Source: Novosphingobium rosa NBRC 15208
GTDB lineage: Bacteria; Pseudomonadota; Alphaproteobacteria; Sphingomonadales; Sphingomonadaceae
DNA: 64,000 bases
Direction of reading: 5' to 3'
Assembly (NCBI RefSeq): GCF_001598555.1
Contig: NZ_BCZE01000042.1
Location: 1 to 64,000, forward strand
Position 1 is the first letter of the stretch. Every line of letters starts with the position of its first letter. The notes below the pieces were generated by a model, which saw only the letters and a list, made by a program, of their open reading frames with translations, was not told the DNA's origin and made no database searches. This document shows, one piece after another, positions 43,364 through 51,641 of the stretch. The translations under genes were made by a program, and so were the position numbers.

Positions 43364-44077
43364 ATGCTCACCAAGTCACGCCCAGGGAAGCGGGCAGCTG
43401 TTGGCGCAATCGCCGCGCTGTCCCTGATGACGGCGGGCTGCGTCACCGATCCCAACACCGGCCACAAGAAAGTGTCGCGCACGGCGATCGGCGCGGGTGC
43501 GGGCATCGTGGGCGGCATTCTGATCGGCGGGCTGATCGGTGGCGGCACGGGCCGCATCATCGGCGCGGGGATCGGCGGCATTGTGGGCGGCTCGATCGGC
43601 TATGCCAAGGACAAGCAGATCCGCGACCTGCGCGAAAAGACCGCCGGCACCGGCGTCAACATCAGCCAGACCGACGATGGCCGCGCCATTCTGGTGAATC
43701 TGCCCGACGGCGTCACCTTCGACAGCGACAGCTATGCCCTGCAGCCGCAGTTCCGCCCCACGCTGGACAAGATCGCGCAGAGCATGAACGACTATCCCAA
43801 CAGCCTGATCGACGTGTACGGCCATACGGATATCACCGGCACGCCGCAGCACAATCAGGTGCTTTCGGAAAACCGCGCGCGCACCGTGGCCGATTACCTT
43901 TCGATCCGGGGCGTCAGCGCGGCGCGCGTGCGGGCGCAGGGCTTCGGCGCGACCATGCCCGTGGCCGACAACACCACGCCCGAAGGCAAGGCCCGCAACC
44001 GCCGCGTGGAAATCAAGATCGTGCCGATCACGCAGGATCAGGTGCGGGCGGCCCGCTCTCAGGGCGGCAGTTACTGA
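43364..44077 (+). CDS. OmpA-family lipoprotein with glycine-zipper segment
   Basis: 237 residues. A lipoprotein signal (AIAALSLMTAGC) is followed by a glycine zipper (IGAGAGIVGGILIGGLIGGG) and a C-terminal OmpA-like peptidoglycan-binding domain (VDVYGHTD-type IDVYGHTDITGTPQ, LSENRARTVADYL, RNRRVEIKIVP). It anchors the outer membrane to peptidoglycan. GGAGG lies eight bases before the ATG; the leader has a small hairpin. A terminator follows. Confidence 0.92.
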   Translation: MLTKSRPGKRAAVGAIAALSLMTAGCVTDPNTGHKKVSRTAIGAGAGIVGGILIGGLIGGGTGRIIGAGIGGIVGGSIGYAKDKQIRDLREKTAGTGVNISQTDDGRAILVNLPDGVTFDSDSYALQPQFRPTLDKIAQSMNDYPNSLIDVYGHTDITGTPQHNQVLSENRARTVADYLSIRGVSAARVRAQGFGATMPVADNTTPEGKARNRRVEIKIVPITQDQVRAARSQGGSY

Positions 44078-44084
44078 GCAGGCG

Positions 44085-44126
44085 GCGGGGGCTCCACACG
44101 GCTGAAGCCCCCGCGCCAGCGTTTTT
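44085..44126 (+). terminator. Rho-independent terminator after the OmpA-like gene
   Basis: Stem GCGGGGGCT / AGCCCCCGC with a 12-base loop, then seven bases and a run of five T. Lies eight bases past the stop. Confidence 0.8.
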
Positions 44127-44186
44127 CGCGAGGCCGTGTATCCTTTCGCCCCTTCGCTGCGTAATAGCTGGTGAAGGAGATGCAGG

Positions 44187-44696
44187 ATGCAGGATACCAC
44201 GCTCCACCCGTCGCGCCGCCATATGCTGGCTGGGCTGACGCTCGGCGTTTCGGCCATCACGCTGGGCTTCCGCCTGTGGCCGCAGGAGGCGCAGGCCGCC
44301 ACCGGAAGCTACCCCGTCCATTTCACCGATGCGGAGTGGAAAAAGCGGCTGACGCCACAGCAGTTCTCAGTGCTGCGCCAGCAGTCGACGGAATATCCCT
44401 TCACCTCGCCGCTGCTCAAGGAGCATCGCAAGGGCACCTTCCTCTGTGCGGCGGACGGCAATGCGCTGTTCTCCTCCGACACCAAATTCGAGAGCGGCAC
44501 CGGCTGGCCCAGTTTCTGGAAGCCCCTGCCCGGTGCCGTGGGCACCAGCACGGATCATGAACTGGGTTACGCCCGTACCGAGGTGCATTGCAGCCGCTGC
44601 GGCGGGCATCTGGGGCATGTCTTCGATGACGGCCCCCGGCCCACGGGGTTGCGCTATTGCATGAATGGCGTGGCGATGACGTTCAAGGCAGGGTGA
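44187..44696 (+). CDS. msrB: Exported methionine sulfoxide reductase B
   Basis: 169 residues. A Tat-like leader (SRRHMLAGLTLGVSAITLGF) precedes the MsrB domain: SGTGWPSFW, then HCSRCGGHLGHVFDDGP and the catalytic Cys with Asn in GLRYCMNGVAMTF. Of the two zinc CxxC pairs, the second is intact (CSRC), while the first reads CAAD, with Asp in place of the second Cys. It reduces the R-epimer of methionine sulfoxide outside the cytoplasm. GAAGGAG precedes the ATG. Confidence 0.93.
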   Translation: MQDTTLHPSRRHMLAGLTLGVSAITLGFRLWPQEAQAATGSYPVHFTDAEWKKRLTPQQFSVLRQQSTEYPFTSPLLKEHRKGTFLCAADGNALFSSDTKFESGTGWPSFWKPLPGAVGTSTDHELGYARTEVHCSRCGGHLGHVFDDGPRPTGLRYCMNGVAMTFKAG

Positions 44697-44706
44697 AGAA
44701 GAGAAC

Positions 44707-44918
44707 ATGCGAGGGGATTATCCCCTCGCGCTCCCATTTCGTCTTCCGGCGATAGGGCAATGGCGCCCTGTCGCGGTGCCCAGCCTCTCCACCTGCGTGA
44801 CGTAAAGCGCTGCAGAATTTAGGGATTTCTGCCTGCGGCGCGGCAAACTGAGCGCTTTGGCCGAACCCAATGCGCAACGTAGACACTCAAGGGAGCGCGA
44901 GGGCGATGGCCCTCCCAT
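44707..44918. repeat. Dispersed intergenic element, copy K
   Basis: Beta arm left (GCGAGGGGA-TTA-TCCCCTCGC, GCTCCCATTTCGTCTTCCGG), alpha arm right (CGTAGACACTCAAGGGAGCG, hairpin whose last arm reads CCCTCCC instead of CCCTCGC). The left stem again shows a paired change (GA with TC). Between convergent msrB and a GT-C-like gene. Confidence 0.9.
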
Positions 44919-44925
44919 CTTTCCC

Positions 44926-46692
44926 TCAATGCCTGACTCTGAACACCTTCAAAGCCCCATCAAACCCCTGCACAGCCTCCAGCCACCCGGGCCCATGCCC
45001 CGCCAGCAGCGCCCCGGCCAGAGCATCCCCCCGGCGTGAGGCCATGACATGGCTCTCCGGATCACTGTCGCAAAGCACGACATAGGCGGCATGCTGCCCG
45101 CGCACGATGCCCTCAGCCGTGCGAGGATCGCCGCTGAAGGCCTCGATCACCTGGCGCATGGCGGCATCGTTGCGGTGATAGCTGCCGATGACCACGCTAT
45201 GCGGCGTGCGGACGAGGATCTCCGGCCCCAGCCCCAGCGTGGTGAAGATGTGGCTGCGGGGGAGGCGGTTCAGGGTCTCCAGCCTGCAGGGCGCGCTGCC
45301 AGCGGAAGAGGGCCTGGCGGATGTCGCGGGAGCACCGACAGGCAGATGTTTGCCCAGACCCGAGGCGAGGCTGGGCGTCAGGGTGACAAGGCACAGCACC
45401 GTTCCAGCCACGCGCACCACCATCAGGCGAGAGGCGCGCAAGGAGGGCAGGGCGCGGGCGATCATCACGGCGGAGAGCGGCACGCAGAGCAACTGCGCGG
45501 CCACGCAAGTGCGCATCACCACCAGCGAGAGCAACGCGGCGATCAGCGCCATGGCGACGGGCTCGTTCCAGCGGGCGGCGGTGGCGGGCCGGATGCTGCG
45601 CAGAGTCAGCCAGCCGGCAGCCACCAGTCCCGGCGTCCAGAGCAGCATCAGCGTGGTGGAGGCATCCTGCGCGGTGATGGGCAGGCCTTCGGGGATATAG
45701 TCGAACCACCATCGGCGGACGATGGGGTCCATGCGGCTGAAGGGATCGGCGGCGGCGGGGCCGAGGCCCGCCAAGATGATCGCGGCCCCGGCCAGAGCGG
45801 CGGGAGCCAGCGCCAGAGCGCGCCCGGTGGGCCCGCGCTGTCCCGGCAGGCGCGGGGCGAGGGCGGTCAGCAGGGCGGCGGCGGCGAAGGCGGCGATATG
45901 GGGCCAGCTGACGGCATCGACCGTAGGCTGGGCCAGCCATGACAGCGGCCTTGTGGCCAGAAACAGCAGCGTCATGCTGACTGCTGCCGCGCCGAGGAAA
46001 GGGGACAGCGCGCGCTCGCGGGTGGCCACATAGCGCCATGCCAGCAGGGCGCAGAGCGCGGCCACCAGCATCAGCCCTTCAAGGCTGATCGTCAGCCACA
46101 GGCCCGCCAGCAATCCGGCGATGGCTGCGCCGCGCCGGGTCCGTTCGCGTGTGGCCAGCATGCAGGCCAGCGCGAGAATGGCCTGCCAGCCATGGTGATC
46201 GATGCGCAGCGGCAGAAAATTGCTGGTCAGCACGGGAAACAGCGGCACCAGCGCCGCGCCGCCCAAGGCCACCGCTTCGCGCTCGCCCAGCGCCAGCAGC
46301 AGGCGGCGGATCAGCGCCATGGCGACCAGCAGCTCGATCAGCGGCACCAGCGCCATGGCGGCGGTGGAGGCGGCGGGCTCGGCAAGGAACAGGCGGAAGA
46401 CCAGCAGCGTCGCGGCGATCGGCAGGTCGACCAGCCGCGACCAGTGCATATCCGCCCCCAGCGGGGGCAGCATGCGGTGCTGGCGGACATCCCACCAGCT
46501 TTGCCCGGAGAGCCAGTCGCGCACCTCCAGCAGGCGCATGAAATCGTCGGGGTCTTTCGCCTGCATGCCCGGCAGCATGGGCGCGGCGATGGCCAGCAGG
46601 ATCAGGCTGGCGACCAGCCAGACCAGCAGCAGGCCTTTCGTGCCCCGCAGCAGCGGTGGCAGGATGGCCCCCGGAGCGGGGGGGCGGTTCAT
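44926..46692 (-). CDS. Polytopic GT-C-like membrane protein
   Basis: 588 residues with many hydrophobic helices. An N-terminal acidic segment DPDDFMRLLEVRDWLSGQSW and GADMHWSRLVDLP lie in the first periplasmic loop, the place of the catalytic Asp in GT-C (oligosaccharyltransferase/mannosyltransferase-like) enzymes. A soluble tail of about 150 residues ends the protein. It may transfer a sugar from a polyprenyl phosphate in the periplasm. Overlaps the gtrA-like gene (ATGA), supporting joint action. Assignment by pattern only. Confidence 0.75.
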   Translation of the reverse strand: MNRPPAPGAILPPLLRGTKGLLLVWLVASLILLAIAAPMLPGMQAKDPDDFMRLLEVRDWLSGQSWWDVRQHRMLPPLGADMHWSRLVDLPIAATLLVFRLFLAEPAASTAAMALVPLIELLVAMALIRRLLLALGEREAVALGGAALVPLFPVLTSNFLPLRIDHHGWQAILALACMLATRERTRRGAAIAGLLAGLWLTISLEGLMLVAALCALLAWRYVATRERALSPFLGAAAVSMTLLFLATRPLSWLAQPTVDAVSWPHIAAFAAAALLTALAPRLPGQRGPTGRALALAPAALAGAAIILAGLGPAAADPFSRMDPIVRRWWFDYIPEGLPITAQDASTTLMLLWTPGLVAAGWLTLRSIRPATAARWNEPVAMALIAALLSLVVMRTCVAAQLLCVPLSAVMIARALPSLRASRLMVVRVAGTVLCLVTLTPSLASGLGKHLPVGAPATSARPSSAGSAPCRLETLNRLPRSHIFTTLGLGPEILVRTPHSVVIGSYHRNDAAMRQVIEAFSGDPRTAEGIVRGQHAAYVVLCDSDPESHVMASRRGDALAGALLAGHGPGWLEAVQGFDGALKVFRVRH

Positions 46693-47069
46693 GCGAAGAC
46701 CAGCCTGTCGCGCACCAGCCAGGTGAGGATGAAGCTGGCGCCGATGGCGGCGAGTTTGGCCAGTCGCGGATCGATACCCAGCATGGTCAGCGCGCCGACG
46801 ACGCCGCTCGTCACCGCCAGCCCGAGCAGGGCGGAGGCGATGAACAGGGCCTGTTGGCGCAGCCGCCCGCGCCGGTTGTCCGAAAGCTGGGCAGTGAAGA
46901 CGGCGCGGCTCGACAGCAGCCAGTGCGCGGCGATCCCCAGCGCATAGGCCAGCGCCGAGGCGAGGGTGGGCATCAGCCCGAAATGCAGCAAAAGGAGATA
47001 GCAGCCCAGATCCACGCCCAGCGCGATCAGGCTGGCGCCCAGATAGCGCGGCAGGGTCCGGGCGCTCAT
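46689..47069 (-). CDS. GtrA-like membrane protein
   Basis: 126 residues with four likely helices and typical GtrA features (LPRYLGASLIALGVDLGCYL; AHWLLSSRAVF; LVRDRLVFA). Starts 10 bases after the flavoprotein gene and overlaps the GT-C-like gene. It is a second GtrA-like gene in the window, only distantly similar to the one at 191-607. Confidence 0.88.
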   Translation of the reverse strand: MSARTLPRYLGASLIALGVDLGCYLLLLHFGLMPTLASALAYALGIAAHWLLSSRAVFTAQLSDNRRGRLRQQALFIASALLGLAVTSGVVGALTMLGIDPRLAKLAAIGASFILTWLVRDRLVFA

Positions 47070-47079
47070 GGCGAGGGGA

Positions 47080-48648
47080 TCAGGCCGCTTCGGCCTTCAG
47101 CGAGACACGCGCGGGCACATCGCGCAGCGACCCCAAAGCGGCAGCCTGATCGGGCGTGACGGCGCGCGATTCAGGCAGCCGAGTCTGTGCGCCTTCATCG
47201 CCTGATTCGTGATATTCGGCGTCTTCATTGACGCACCAGATGTCGTAGACCCGGTGCCCGGCCTTGATGTTCTCGACCGTCAGCATGGCGGTCATCATGG
47301 CGTGGTCCTGATTGTTGTAGCGGTGCATGCCGTTGCGGCCCACCATATGCAGCGTGGGGAAGCGCGCTTCCAGATCGCTGCGCATCGCGGCGACATGGCT
47401 GGCATAGGTCTCGTCATAGACCGGATAGGCCTTTTCCTGACGGACCACCGCGCCGCCGATCACCTGATCGGGATTGACCAGACCAAGGGTCTGCATTTCC
47501 CGCGTGGCCAGCGCGACCAGATCGTCGTCGGCCATCGACCAGAGCCCGTCACCCTCGAAGCAGAAATATTCGAGGCCCACGCAGGCGACGGATTCGTCCG
47601 GCACCATTTCGGGCGACCAACTGCGGAAGTTCTGGATGCGGCCGACCTGAACCTTGGAATCATGGATGTAGATCCAGTTGTCAGGGAAGAGGTCTTCGCT
47701 GCGGATCTTCAGGGCCACGGTCAGGAAGTCGCGGTATTTCAGCTCCATGGCCTCAGGCAGGCTGGCGGGCAGGGGGTGGATGCGGCCGGCCAGCTCGCGC
47801 ATCGGCGCGCTGGAGATCACATGGCGCGCGGCGATCACGCTCTCGCCGTCGTCATGGCTGGCGGTGAGCTGCCACAGCCCCTGCGCATCCTGCGAGAGCT
47901 GTTTCAGCCCATGGCCCATCAGGATGCTGCCCTTGCCCGTGGCGGCGATCTTGCGCGCGGCCTCTTCCCACATCATGCCGGGGCCAAGGCGCGGATAGCG
48001 GAAGCTTTCCAGCAGAGTCTTGGTGGCCATGCCGTCATTGGGCTTTTTGTTCAGCCCCAGCGACCGCTTGAACCCGTCCAGCACCGCCTTGCCCAGCGAA
48101 AGCCCCTTGATGCGCTGGGCGGCCCAATCGGCGCTCATCGTGTCGCAGGGCATGCCCCAGACCTTCTCGGTGTAGGTCTTGAAGAAGATCGAATAGAGCT
48201 TCTGGCCGAACTGGTTGATCGTCCAGTCTTCAAAGCTGCGGACCTCCTTGCGCGGGAAGGCCTTGGCCAGCGCGAAGCTGGCCATGCACAGCGTCGAGCG
48301 CCACAGGCCCAGATTGCGCAAAGCCTCGAAGGCGCGCAGCGGATAGGAGTAGAAGCGGCCCTCGTAATAGATGCGGCTCATGCGCGGGCGCTGGATGAAA
48401 TCGTCGGGCAGGATCTCGTTCCACAGATCCACGACCTGCTGCGATTTGGAAAAGAAGCGGTGGCCGCCGATGTCGAAGCGATAGCCCTCATGCTCCACCG
48501 TGCGGCTGATGCCGCCGACATAGCGCTTGTCTTTCTCGATGATGGAAACGGTGTAACCGGCCCTGGTCAGCAGATAGCCGGCGGTCAGGCCTGCCGGTCC
48601 GGCGCCGATGATCGCCACATCCACTGCTTGCTGTCGGTCGCTGCTCAT
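47080..48648 (-). CDS. FAD-dependent oxidoreductase, UDP-galactopyranose-mutase-like
   Basis: 522 residues. The dinucleotide motif VDVAIIGAGPAGLTAGYLL is at the N terminus, followed by KRYVGGISRTVEHEGYRFDI and GGHRFFSKSQQVVDLW, as in the NAD(P)-binding_8/amine oxidase and UGM-like group. The C-terminal GRNGMHRYNNQDHAMMTAM is typical of this bacterial set, which often sits with glycosyltransferases. It may alter a sugar or polyprenyl group. The ATG at 48648 is used; the frame extends upstream without support. First gene of the operon running to 44926. Confidence 0.86.
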   Translation of the reverse strand: MSSDRQQAVDVAIIGAGPAGLTAGYLLTRAGYTVSIIEKDKRYVGGISRTVEHEGYRFDIGGHRFFSKSQQVVDLWNEILPDDFIQRPRMSRIYYEGRFYSYPLRAFEALRNLGLWRSTLCMASFALAKAFPRKEVRSFEDWTINQFGQKLYSIFFKTYTEKVWGMPCDTMSADWAAQRIKGLSLGKAVLDGFKRSLGLNKKPNDGMATKTLLESFRYPRLGPGMMWEEAARKIAATGKGSILMGHGLKQLSQDAQGLWQLTASHDDGESVIAARHVISSAPMRELAGRIHPLPASLPEAMELKYRDFLTVALKIRSEDLFPDNWIYIHDSKVQVGRIQNFRSWSPEMVPDESVACVGLEYFCFEGDGLWSMADDDLVALATREMQTLGLVNPDQVIGGAVVRQEKAYPVYDETYASHVAAMRSDLEARFPTLHMVGRNGMHRYNNQDHAMMTAMLTVENIKAGHRVYDIWCVNEDAEYHESGDEGAQTRLPESRAVTPDQAAALGSLRDVPARVSLKAEAA

Positions 48649-48870
48649 ACCAAACCTTGCCACATCAGCCCTCACCGGACCCCTGCAAAAGGCCTGAAGG
48701 AAAATGCCTAAGCAATGATGAAGAAGGGGCGGGAAGGGGCCTGAAAAGCCCGGTTTTGCGGGCCATAATACGGTGAACGCGCCGGTAAGGTCGATTCGCG
48801 GCGGCGGGCCCCGATTCGGATGCGCAGAATCCATGCCGCCCGCGCGCGACTATGCGCTAGAGTGCCCGCG

Positions 48871-50643
48871 ATGGAGAGAAGAACCGGAGGCTGGCGGCCC
48901 GCGCAGGGCTCGCCCCAAGCATCGCGCGCGCAAGTCTGGCTCGCCTGCCTTGGCTGGCTGGCGGCGCTGATCCTGTGCTTCGTGCTGGCCAGCACCCTCA
49001 GCCCCCATGGCGGGCAGGGCATCGCGGGCGCCTATGTGCTGATGCAGGACCGCTGGCTGCTGGCGCTGGCGCTGGGCGTGGCGCTGCTTTCGGCACTGAC
49101 GGCGCGGATCGCGCGATTCCGCTTCAGGCCGCGCGGCATGGGATTTTCTCCGCGTGCCGTGGCGGTTCTGGCTGTGTTGTCAATGGCCGCGGCGGTGGCC
49201 GGGCGGCACTGGCTGCTGCTCGATTACGACCTCTCCCGCGACGAGCAGATGGCGACATTCGACGCCTGGATCTACGCTCATGGCCGCCTTGCATGGCCGC
49301 TTCCGCCTGAATGGCGTGTCGATTTTCCCATGCTCAACAACCTGTTCATGCTGCCGGTGGGGAGGCCGGTGGCGTGGATCTCCAGCTATCTGCCCGGCCA
49401 TACCGGGCTGCGCGCGCTGATCGGGCTGATCGCGCCGAACTGGCTGGGCGGCTCCGCCTTCACAGGGCCGCTGATGCTGGGCGTCTCGCTCTGGCTGCTG
49501 TGGAGCATTGCCCGCACCATGTTGACCCGCGAGGGCGCCAGCGTGGCGGTGCTGATGCTGTTGCTCTCGGGCCAGTCGCTTTTCGCCAGCATGAGCGCCT
49601 TTGCCATGCCCGCCCATCTGGCGGTGAATCTGCTGTGGCTGCGCCTGTTTCTGGCGAACCGCCCCCGCGCCGATGTCGCCGCGCTGGCCGTGGGCTTCTT
49701 CGGCACCGGGCTGCACCAGCCGCTGTTCCACCCGATGTTCGTCGCGCCATGGCTGGCCCTGCTGCTGGTGCGCGGCGAATGGCGGCGGCTGGGGCTCTAC
49801 GGGGTGGTCTATGGCGCCAGTGGCCTGTTCTGGCTGGCCTGGCCGCATGTGACTCACAGCCTGATCTGGGGGCCGGGCAGCTTCGAGAGTGATGTCGGCA
49901 CCAGCTACCTCTCCCGTCTGCTCGACCTGCTGGCCCAGAACGAGCACAACCTTTCCATGATGAGCGCCAACCTGCTGCGCTTCACCCTGTGGAACCACCT
50001 CGCCCTGATCCCCCTTGCGGCGCTGGGCGCGGGTCTGGCCTTTCGCGACGGGCGCGTGGCCGCGCTGCTCGCCGGGCTGGTGCTGCCGGTGATCGTGATG
50101 GTGGTGATCCTGCCCTATCAGGGCTATGGCTTTGGCTATCGCTATCTCCACGGCCTGCTGGGCAACGCCGCCCTGCTGGCCGGGTTCGGCTGGCAGCGGC
50201 TGGCGCCATGGCACACCCGCCTGCGCCCCGCTCTGGCGGTCGCCAGTCTGGGCACGCTGGGGTTGATGGTGGCGCAGGGCTCGCTGACTCACCGCCTTTA
50301 CGCGGCTTTCTCGCATGAGAATGACGCCATCAACGCTTCCGGCGCCGATTACACCATCATTGGCGGCAATGACGGCGCCTTCGCGCTGGACCTGATCCTC
50401 AATCGACCCGACCTTTCCAACCGCCCGCTGCGCCTCTCCATCTGGGAGATCGAGGACGCCGATGCCCTCGCCGCGCGGCTGTGCCGGGGCGGGGGGAAGA
50501 GCATCGCCCTGCCTCAGGATTCGTTCTTTGCGCAGGAGGATGCGCTGTTCGGCCGGCCGGCGAGCGGGGAGGCCAATCAGCGCTTTGCCGAGACGGCTCA
50601 GGCCTTCAAGGGGGCAGGGTGCGGGGTGAAGGTTTTGAAGTAG
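48871..50643 (+). CDS. Polytopic membrane protein, GT-C-like
   Basis: 590 residues, many hydrophobic helices. An early loop contains LLLDYDLSRDEQMATFDAWI, with the Asp/Glu cluster typical of GT39-like enzymes, and FPMLNNLFMLPVGR. A short soluble tail of about 90 residues follows the last helix. Likely a glycosyltransferase using lipid-linked sugars, paired with the divergent flavoprotein/GtrA operon. Start at 48871; a GTG nine bases upstream is possible. Truncated repeat L follows. Confidence 0.75.
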   Translation: MERRTGGWRPAQGSPQASRAQVWLACLGWLAALILCFVLASTLSPHGGQGIAGAYVLMQDRWLLALALGVALLSALTARIARFRFRPRGMGFSPRAVAVLAVLSMAAAVAGRHWLLLDYDLSRDEQMATFDAWIYAHGRLAWPLPPEWRVDFPMLNNLFMLPVGRPVAWISSYLPGHTGLRALIGLIAPNWLGGSAFTGPLMLGVSLWLLWSIARTMLTREGASVAVLMLLLSGQSLFASMSAFAMPAHLAVNLLWLRLFLANRPRADVAALAVGFFGTGLHQPLFHPMFVAPWLALLLVRGEWRRLGLYGVVYGASGLFWLAWPHVTHSLIWGPGSFESDVGTSYLSRLLDLLAQNEHNLSMMSANLLRFTLWNHLALIPLAALGAGLAFRDGRVAALLAGLVLPVIVMVVILPYQGYGFGYRYLHGLLGNAALLAGFGWQRLAPWHTRLRPALAVASLGTLGLMVAQGSLTHRLYAAFSHENDAINASGADYTIIGGNDGAFALDLILNRPDLSNRPLRLSIWEIEDADALAARLCRGGGKSIALPQDSFFAQEDALFGRPASGEANQRFAETAQAFKGAGCGVKVLK

Positions 50644-50646
50644 GAA

Positions 50647-50712
50647 ATGCGAGGGGGGAGTTTTTGTTGGTCGCATCTCTCAAGAGAGATGCTCCGGGCC
50701 CTCGCGCGCGCT
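50647..50712. repeat. Dispersed intergenic element, copy L (terminal hairpin only, with insert)
   Basis: Begins ATGCGAGGGGGGA and ends CCCTCGCGCG. Between these halves, in place of the short loop, lie about 36 bases with their own hairpin (GCATCTCTCAAGAGAGATGC). No arm sequences follow. Three bases after the stop of the upstream membrane-protein gene. Confidence 0.7.
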
Positions 50713-50824
50713 TGAAATCTTCTTGCCAAACAATGGAACAACCCGCCCAGCTTCAGCTACCATTCAACACGAACACCGCCTATATCAGGCCCAGATTGAC
50801 TGCCAAACGCCAAGGAGCCTGCCC

Positions 50825-51379
50825 ATGAACCGCCTTCTTCTCGCCGCCAGCACTGTTCTGGCCGGGGCTCTGGGGCTGGGCGGGATGGCTTCACCCGCGA
50901 TGGCGCAGGGGTCTGACGGTAGCCGGGTCAACATGGTCATCGTCTATGGTGACGACAAATGCCCGGAAACCAACGATCAGGACATCGTGGTCTGCGCCCG
51001 CAAGGAAGAGGCCGAGCGCTATCGCATCCCCGAGCCCTTCCGCAATCCGGGCAGCACCAACAACACCTCCTGGACCGAGCGCGTGAAGAGCTACGAAATG
51101 GTTGGCGCGACCGGCCCGATGAGTTGCTCTCCGGTGGGCGCGGGCGGCTGGACGGGCTGCGCCAATCAGTTCGTGCATAACGCCTATCTCGAGAAGAAGC
51201 TGGGCAGCGATGTCGCCTTCTCGAAGATGATTCAGGATGCCCGGGCCGAGCGCGAGTCGCATGTCGATGCCGACGCCGCCGCGACCCAGTCGGCGGTGGA
51301 GAAGGAAGAAAAGGCTTACGACGAGCGCCAGCGCGCCAAGGCCGAGGCGGATGAGGCCGCGAAGGCTCAGGGGAAGTAA
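50825..51379 (+). CDS. Exported sphingomonad protein of unknown function
   Basis: 184 residues. A signal peptide (MNRLLLAASTVLAGALGLGG, cleavage after AMA) precedes a conserved-looking Cys-containing segment (DDKCPETNDQDIVVCARKEE, then ERYRIPEPFRNPG) and a charged, helical C-terminal tail rich in Ala, Glu and Lys. I recall similar proteins from sphingomonads but no function. Four further Cys-containing positions suggest disulfides in the periplasm. Confidence 0.82.
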   Translation: MNRLLLAASTVLAGALGLGGMASPAMAQGSDGSRVNMVIVYGDDKCPETNDQDIVVCARKEEAERYRIPEPFRNPGSTNNTSWTERVKSYEMVGATGPMSCSPVGAGGWTGCANQFVHNAYLEKKLGSDVAFSKMIQDARAERESHVDADAAATQSAVEKEEKAYDERQRAKAEADEAAKAQGK

Positions 51380-51389
51380 TAGGGTTGAA

Positions 51390-51626
51390 GCAGGGGGCCA
51401 TTGCCCCCTGCACCCCCATTACGTCTTCCGACGATAGGGCAGTGGCGCCGAAACGGAGCGCCCAGCCTCTCCACCTGCGCAGCGCCGAGCGCCGCAGGCA
51501 ATCATGTTTGATGGATAGGGCCGCGCGGGCCAAGTTAAAGCCTGCGGCGCGGCGACGTTGCCCTGCGGTTGAACCCGCGGCGCAACGCGGACGGTAATGG
51601 GAGCGCGAGGGGGTAACCCCCTCGCA
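51390..51626. repeat. Dispersed intergenic element, copy M
   Basis: Beta arm left with the variant hairpin GCAGGGGG-CCAT-TGCCCCCTGC followed by CACCCCCATTACGTCTTCCG; internal inverted repeat; alpha arm right (GCGCAACGCGGACGGTAATG, GCGAGGGGG-TAA-CCCCCTCGC). Between the convergent exported-protein and thrS genes. Confidence 0.92.
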
Positions 51627-51641
51627 CTTATCCCTTTTAAC

